Assembly: GCF_020524545.1 (NCBI RefSeq)
Contig: NZ_JAIVLG010000006.1
Location: forward strand, 186,001-250,000
DNA: 64,000 bases
Direction of reading: 5' to 3'
Source: Microbacterium paraoxydans
GTDB taxonomy: Bacteria; Actinomycetota; Actinomycetes; Actinomycetales; Microbacteriaceae
Of the stretch, positions 60,102 to 64,000 are shown piece after piece. The notes below the pieces were generated by a model. The model was given only the letters and a program-made list of their open reading frames with translations, searched no databases and was not told the origin of the DNA. The position numbers and the translations under genes were made by a program. Positions within the stretch are counted from its first letter, which is position 1. Every line of letters begins with the position of its first letter.

Positions 60102-60146
60102 TTGACGAGCCTCGGACGACGTCCTAGTGTGTTGTATACAGAATAC
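60102..60146 (+). promoter_or_regulatory. Promoter of the GH42 operon with GntR operator
   Basis: TTGACG at 60102-60107, 17-bp spacer, TAGTGT at 60125-60130. Directly downstream lies TGTATACAGAATAC (60133-60146), identical over 14 bp to the site at the importer promoter. The core TGTATACA is palindromic. Repressor bound here would block the start of transcription. Confidence 0.78.
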
Positions 60147-60212
60147 AGCCGATCGTCGAATCGCACCAGTGCGTCGCAGGATCGGCCGGCCATGACTCAG
60201 AGAGGAGGCTTC

Positions 60213-62294
60213 GTGCCCGCACCCGGTGGCGACCAGCCCGCCCGACGCGTCCGCCTCGACGCCCTCGCCTACGGCGGCGACTACAACCCCGACCAGTGGT
60301 CGGAGGAGACCTGGCACGAAGACATCCGGCTCATGCGCGAAGCCGGTGTGAACCTGGTGAGCCTGCCGATCTTCAGCTGGCCCCAGCTCGAGCCCGAGCC
60401 TGGGGTGTACGACTGGGCGTGGCTCGACCGCATCATCGACCTGCTGTGGCAGGCGGGCATCGCGATCGACCTCGCCACCGCCACCGCGACCCCGCCGTCC
60501 TGGCTGCTGCGGGCTCACCCAGAGATGGCGCCGTGGGATTCCGACGGGCACCGGCTCGAGTTCGGCTCCCGCCAGACCTACTGCCCCTCATCGCCGATCT
60601 GGCGCGAGAACGTCGCTCGCATGACCAGGGCGATGGCGGAGCGGTACGGGGAGCACCCGGGCCTTGCGATGTGGCACATCTCCAACGAGTACGGTGACCA
60701 CACGTCCCGGTGCTGGTGCCCTGAGACGGCCCGACACTTCCGTCGCTGGCTGCAGGACCGCTACGGCGACCTCGACGGGCTGAACGCGGCCTGGGGAGTG
60801 AACGTGTGGGGTCAGCGCTACACAGCGTGGGAGCACATCGAGACGCCGAAGAAGGCGCCGGGCCCGGTGAACCCCACCCAGCTGCTCGACTTCGAGCGCT
60901 TCTCGTCCGACGCCCTGCTGGAGCTGTTCCAGATCGAGATCGACGTGCTGCGCGAGGTCACCCCCGACATCGCCGTGACCACGAACTTCATGAGCATGTT
61001 CCGAGACCTGGACTACTGGGACTTCGCCGCCGTCGAAGACGTGGTGACCGACGACGCCTACCCGGAACCCGCCGACCCGACCTCTCACGTCGGCGCCGCC
61101 CTCAACTACGGCCTGATGCGCTCGCTCAAGGGCGGACAGCCCTGGCTGCTGCTGGAATCCTCGGCCAGCGCGACCAGCTGGCGCGACGTGAACGTGCCCA
61201 AGGCTCCGGGCAAGATCCGCATCGAGAGCCTGCAGGCGGTCGCCCATGGCTCCGACGCCGTCATGTTCTTCCAGTGGCGCCAGGCCAAGTACGGCCAGGA
61301 GAAGTTCCACTCCTCGATGCTCGGCCACCGTGGCGAGCGCTCACGCAGCTTCCGCGAGACCAAGGCGCTGGGCAACGAGCTGAAGAAGCTCGAGCCGGTG
61401 CGCGGCACCCGGGTGCGATCGCGCGTGGCGCTGGTCGTGGACTGGGACTCGTGGTGGGGCACCAGCGCAGTGGAGTCTCTCCCCTCGCAGCGGTTGCAGT
61501 GGGCGCAGCAGGCCCGGGCCTGGCACCGCGCCCTGTACACGCTCGGACAGCCGGTGGATGCTGTGCGCGCGACGGGACCGTTCGATGCATACGACGTGGT
61601 CGTGGTGCCGAACCTCTACATCGTCGAACAGCCGCAGGCCGAGGCGCTGCGAGCGTTCGTCGAGCGCGGAGGGCACCTCGTCGTCGGACCGTTCTCCGCA
61701 GTGGTGGACGCCACCGAGAAGGTGCACGACGGCGGGGCGCCGGGACCGCTGCGCGACCTGCTGGGCATCGAGGTCGACGAGCAGTGGCCGATCGCCGACG
61801 GGCTGACCGAGAGCATCGACTACGCGGGGGAGATCCTGACCGTGCCGTCGTGGAGCGAATGGCTCGAGGCCGACGACGACGTCGAGGTCCGCGGGACGTA
61901 TGCGAGCGGCGAGCTCGACGGTCTGCCCGCGGTGACCCGTCGCGCGACCGGGGAGGGATCCGCCTGGTACGTCAGCGCGATGTTCGACCCGGCGGGGCTG
62001 CTCCCGGTGCTCCGCGATGTGCTGCACACGGCCGGGCTCCCCGCCAGGGAGCACACCGACGTCGAGGTCGAGGTGGTCACCCGCGCCGACGACACCACCG
62101 ACTACACGTTCTACCTCAACCACGGACGTACCCCCGTCACGTTCGAGATCCCGGCTCCCGGGGTCGACCTGCTCACCGGTCTCCGCCATGCGGACCGGCT
62201 GGAGCTCGACCGCTACGGCGTCGCCGTGCTCGCCGCGCCCCGCGCCGAGTCCATCCCCTTTGCCACCCTGATCCCTGTGAAGGAGGACGCATGA
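60213..62294 (+). CDS. GH42 beta-galactosidase
   Basis: 693 residues from the GTG at 60213, chosen over the ATG at 60192 because AGGAGG lies four bases before the GTG and nothing precedes the ATG. GH42 TIM barrel: LAYGGDYNPDQWSEETWHED, FSWPQLEPEPGVYDWAWLDR, TATPPSWL, acid/base Glu159 in WHISNEYGDH and nucleophile Glu315 in LLLESSASATSW. A trimerisation and a C-terminal beta domain follow. No signal peptide: intracellular hydrolysis of imported beta-galactosides. Overlaps the next gene by four bases. Confidence 0.93.
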   Translation: MPAPGGDQPARRVRLDALAYGGDYNPDQWSEETWHEDIRLMREAGVNLVSLPIFSWPQLEPEPGVYDWAWLDRIIDLLWQAGIAIDLATATATPPSWLLRAHPEMAPWDSDGHRLEFGSRQTYCPSSPIWRENVARMTRAMAERYGEHPGLAMWHISNEYGDHTSRCWCPETARHFRRWLQDRYGDLDGLNAAWGVNVWGQRYTAWEHIETPKKAPGPVNPTQLLDFERFSSDALLELFQIEIDVLREVTPDIAVTTNFMSMFRDLDYWDFAAVEDVVTDDAYPEPADPTSHVGAALNYGLMRSLKGGQPWLLLESSASATSWRDVNVPKAPGKIRIESLQAVAHGSDAVMFFQWRQAKYGQEKFHSSMLGHRGERSRSFRETKALGNELKKLEPVRGTRVRSRVALVVDWDSWWGTSAVESLPSQRLQWAQQARAWHRALYTLGQPVDAVRATGPFDAYDVVVVPNLYIVEQPQAEALRAFVERGGHLVVGPFSAVVDATEKVHDGGAPGPLRDLLGIEVDEQWPIADGLTESIDYAGEILTVPSWSEWLEADDDVEVRGTYASGELDGLPAVTRRATGEGSAWYVSAMFDPAGLLPVLRDVLHTAGLPAREHTDVEVEVVTRADDTTDYTFYLNHGRTPVTFEIPAPGVDLLTGLRHADRLELDRYGVAVLAAPRAESIPFATLIPVKEDA

Positions 62295-63679
62295 CCGCCC
62301 CGTTCGTGCATCCGTACATCCCCAACACCGCACCCGAGTCCCGCGCGGCGATGCTCGCGGCCGTGGGCACCGCGTCGGTCGACGAGTTCTACACCGACAT
62401 CCCGGCCGCCCTCCGCCTCGGGCGACCGCTCGATCTGCCCGCGCCGTTCGTGGCCGAGCAGGACCTCGCCCGCCACGTGCGGGGGCTGCTCGCCAAGAAC
62501 CGCACGACCCAGGAACGGCTGAGCTTCCTCGGCGCCGGCACCTATCACCACTACGTGCCCGCGGTCGTCGACGAGGTCATCGGGCGCAGCGAGTTCCTGA
62601 CCGCCTACGCCGGCGAACCCTACGAGGACCACGGACGGTTCCAGGCGCTCTTCCAGTACCAGTCGCTGATGGCCGAGCTGCTGGAGATGGACGTCGTGAA
62701 CGTCCCGGTCTACGACGGCTACCAGGCGACCGCCACCGGCCTCACGATGTCGGGGCGCCTCACCGGCCGCGGGCGGGTGCTGGTCGTGAGCGACGTGCTC
62801 CCCGCGAAGCTTGCGAAGGTGCACGACTACGTCCGCGCCCACCTCACGCTGGAACACGTGCCGACCATCGACGGCACGGCCGATGTCGACGCGGTCCGCG
62901 CAGCACTGGGCGATGACGTGGCCGCCGTCTGGGTCGAGACGCCCAGCGCCACCGGTGCCGTCGAGGCGGCGTTGCAGGACATCGCGGATGCCGCGCATGG
63001 GGCCGGCGCCGTGCTCGTCGTCGGCACCGACCCGATCGGCTACGGTGTTCTGAGCCCGCCCGCCGTCTCGGGAGCGGACATCGTCACCGGAGACATCCAG
63101 TCCCTCGGCCTGCACCAGTGGTTCGGCGGCGCCCACGGCGGGTTCATCGCCGTGCACGACGATCCTCGGTTCGTGATGGAGATGCCGTCTCGTCTGTTCG
63201 GACTCGCCACCACCGACGTGCCCGGCGAGTACGGTTTCGGCGACGTCGCCTACGACCGCACCTCGTTCGCGCACCGCGAGGAGGGGAAGGAATGGGTCGG
63301 CACGGCCGCGGCCCTCTGGGGCATCGCCGCCGGGGTCTACCTGGCGCTGATGGGTCCCACCGGCATGGCCGAGCTCGGTGAGGTGCTGCTCGCCCGCACC
63401 CGCTACGCGCAGCAGGCGCTCGCCGCGGTGCCGGGAGTCTCGCTCGACGACGATGCCGTGCACCTGCGCGAATTCACCGTGACGTTCAGCGAGGTCACGG
63501 CGGGCGCGGTCGTGGCGATGCTCCGTGCCCGGGGCATCGAACCCGGCGTGGTCGTGGGGGAGCACCGCCTGCTCGTCTGCGTCACCGAACTCACCTCCCA
63601 GGCCGATATCGACACCCTGGCGGGCGCGCTCGCCGAGGTCACGGCCTCCCCCCTCGCTGCGAAGGAGCAGAACCGATGA
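62291..63679 (+). CDS. Glycine dehydrogenase subunit 1-like protein (GcvPA paralogue) in a sugar operon
   Basis: 462 residues. It aligns from end to end with the alpha subunit of split glycine decarboxylase: PYIPNTAPESRAAMLAAVGT, FLGAGTYHHYVPAVVDEVIG, RSEFLTAYAGEP, LFQYQSLMAELLEMDVVNVP, VYDGYQATATGL. However, the canonical YTPYQPE loop reads YAGEPYEDHGR, and the strongly conserved REKATSNICTNQ-type segment is replaced by HREEGKEWVGTAAALWGIAA. It is coupled to GH42 upstream and to a GcvPB-like gene downstream (ATGA on both sides). No gcvT or gcvH is in view. Fold assignment is good; glycine decarboxylase activity is doubtful. Confidence 0.8.
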   Translation: MTAPFVHPYIPNTAPESRAAMLAAVGTASVDEFYTDIPAALRLGRPLDLPAPFVAEQDLARHVRGLLAKNRTTQERLSFLGAGTYHHYVPAVVDEVIGRSEFLTAYAGEPYEDHGRFQALFQYQSLMAELLEMDVVNVPVYDGYQATATGLTMSGRLTGRGRVLVVSDVLPAKLAKVHDYVRAHLTLEHVPTIDGTADVDAVRAALGDDVAAVWVETPSATGAVEAALQDIADAAHGAGAVLVVGTDPIGYGVLSPPAVSGADIVTGDIQSLGLHQWFGGAHGGFIAVHDDPRFVMEMPSRLFGLATTDVPGEYGFGDVAYDRTSFAHREEGKEWVGTAAALWGIAAGVYLALMGPTGMAELGEVLLARTRYAQQALAAVPGVSLDDDAVHLREFTVTFSEVTAGAVVAMLRARGIEPGVVVGEHRLLVCVTELTSQADIDTLAGALAEVTASPLAAKEQNR

Positions 63680-64000
63680 GCCTCCCCATCGCCCCGAAGC
63701 CCGCCCTCCGACGCTTCCAGCAGGCGCGCTGGGACGAGCCGATCATCTTCGAGCTGACCGCCCCCGGCGAACGCGGCGTGCTGGTCTCGCAGGTCGAGCC
63801 CGGCGTGCGCGAGGCAGTGGGGGATGTCGTCGCCGCGCTGCCGTCTTCGCTGCGCCGTCTCGCGAAGCCGACGCTTCCCGAGATGGGACAGATGCGCGTG
63901 CTCAAGCACTACCTGCGACTGTCGCAGGAGAACCTCGGCGCCGACGTCAACGTCGACATCGGACAGGGCACGTGCACCATGAAGTACGCGCCCAAGATCA
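63676..64000 (+). CDS. Glycine dehydrogenase subunit 2-like protein (GcvPB paralogue), 3' part outside window
   Basis: 108 codons from ATG 63676 before the window ends. It begins like the beta subunit of split P-protein: IIFELTAPGERGVL, LPEMGQMRVLKHYLRLSQEN and GQGTCTMKYAPKI, corresponding to the canonical LSQ-N...GSCTMKYNPK block near the N-terminus. The PLP-binding lysine lies outside the window. The start overlaps the GcvPA-like stop by four bases. It is evidently the partner subunit. Confidence 0.8.
   Translation, partial: MSLPIAPKPALRRFQQARWDEPIIFELTAPGERGVLVSQVEPGVREAVGDVVAALPSSLRRLAKPTLPEMGQMRVLKHYLRLSQENLGADVNVDIGQGTCTMKYAPKI

Noticed and set aside
60806..63679. A 957-codon plus-strand gene fusing an unknown N-terminus to the GcvPA-like protein
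   Set aside because: The first ~495 codons read GH42 in the wrong frame. The ATG at 62291 overlapping the GH42 stop is the natural start.

Overview
The window is about 64 kb of high-GC, densely packed bacterial DNA. Its gene content points to an actinobacterium of the family Microbacteriaceae, most likely a Microbacterium-like organism. The signs are DUF222/HNH proteins, a small protein of a type I associate with Microbacteriaceae, DtxR-type iron boxes, many four-base ATGA gene overlaps, several apparently leaderless genes and the codon bias. I see no tRNA, rRNA, CRISPR array, insertion sequence or prophage. The genus is inference; no database search was run.

Left end (1-5.4 kb): a McrBC-type modification-dependent restriction pair (mcrC is cut by the window edge), then three hypothetical membrane proteins. 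5.7-8.4 kb: a tightly overlapped DUF2520-panC-panB operon for pantothenate synthesis. 8.6-10 kb: a DUF222/HNH protein whose stop codon opens a 13-bp tandem repeat. 10-17.6 kb: PadR regulator, UbiB/AarF-type kinase, BCCT osmolyte transporter, SDR/DUF2867 protein and an MFS transporter. 17.6-20.4 kb: regulators (SRPBCC-ArsR pair, two MarR proteins) and a small Microbacteriaceae-type protein.

20.5-25.5 kb: an SDR dehydrogenase and a FadR-type GntR regulator, divergent from an ABC importer that most resembles the ectoine importer EhuBCDA. 25.6-30.8 kb: a minus-strand cell-surface cluster (phosphodiester glycosidase, GT2-GtrA fusion, DUF4956 membrane protein, VTC-domain protein, carbohydrate-binding lipoprotein), followed on the other strand by a two-component system. 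33.2-39.4 kb: a second ArsR-SRPBCC module with a leaderless regulator, a flavin amine oxidase that looks circularly permuted, a TetR-Pr6Pr operon, an FAD monooxygenase and RNase HI.

39.4-51 kb: two iron-siderophore uptake systems. One is a minus-strand FepBDGC-like operon ending in a flavin monooxygenase. The other is a divergent set (binding protein and ATPase on minus, two permeases and a siderophore-interacting reductase on plus). A duplicated AraC regulator lies between them, and two DtxR/IdeR boxes sit at the divergent promoters. 51-54.3 kb: MscS channel, small acidic protein, and a protealysin-like M4 peptidase with its emfourin-type inhibitor. 54.4-64 kb: a sugar regulon (binding protein, two permeases, (alpha/alpha)6 glycosidase, GntR regulator, GH42 beta-galactosidase). 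Both plus-strand promoters carry the same 14-bp operator. It continues into a divergent split glycine-dehydrogenase-like pair (GcvPA/GcvPB), cut by the right edge.

The most unusual points are the GcvPA/GcvPB-like pair in a galactoside operon, the permuted amine oxidase, the VTC/DUF4956 surface cluster, a 33-bp perfect palindrome that contains the start codons of two divergent iron genes, and several long intergenic hairpins, one of which occurs twice with identical arms.
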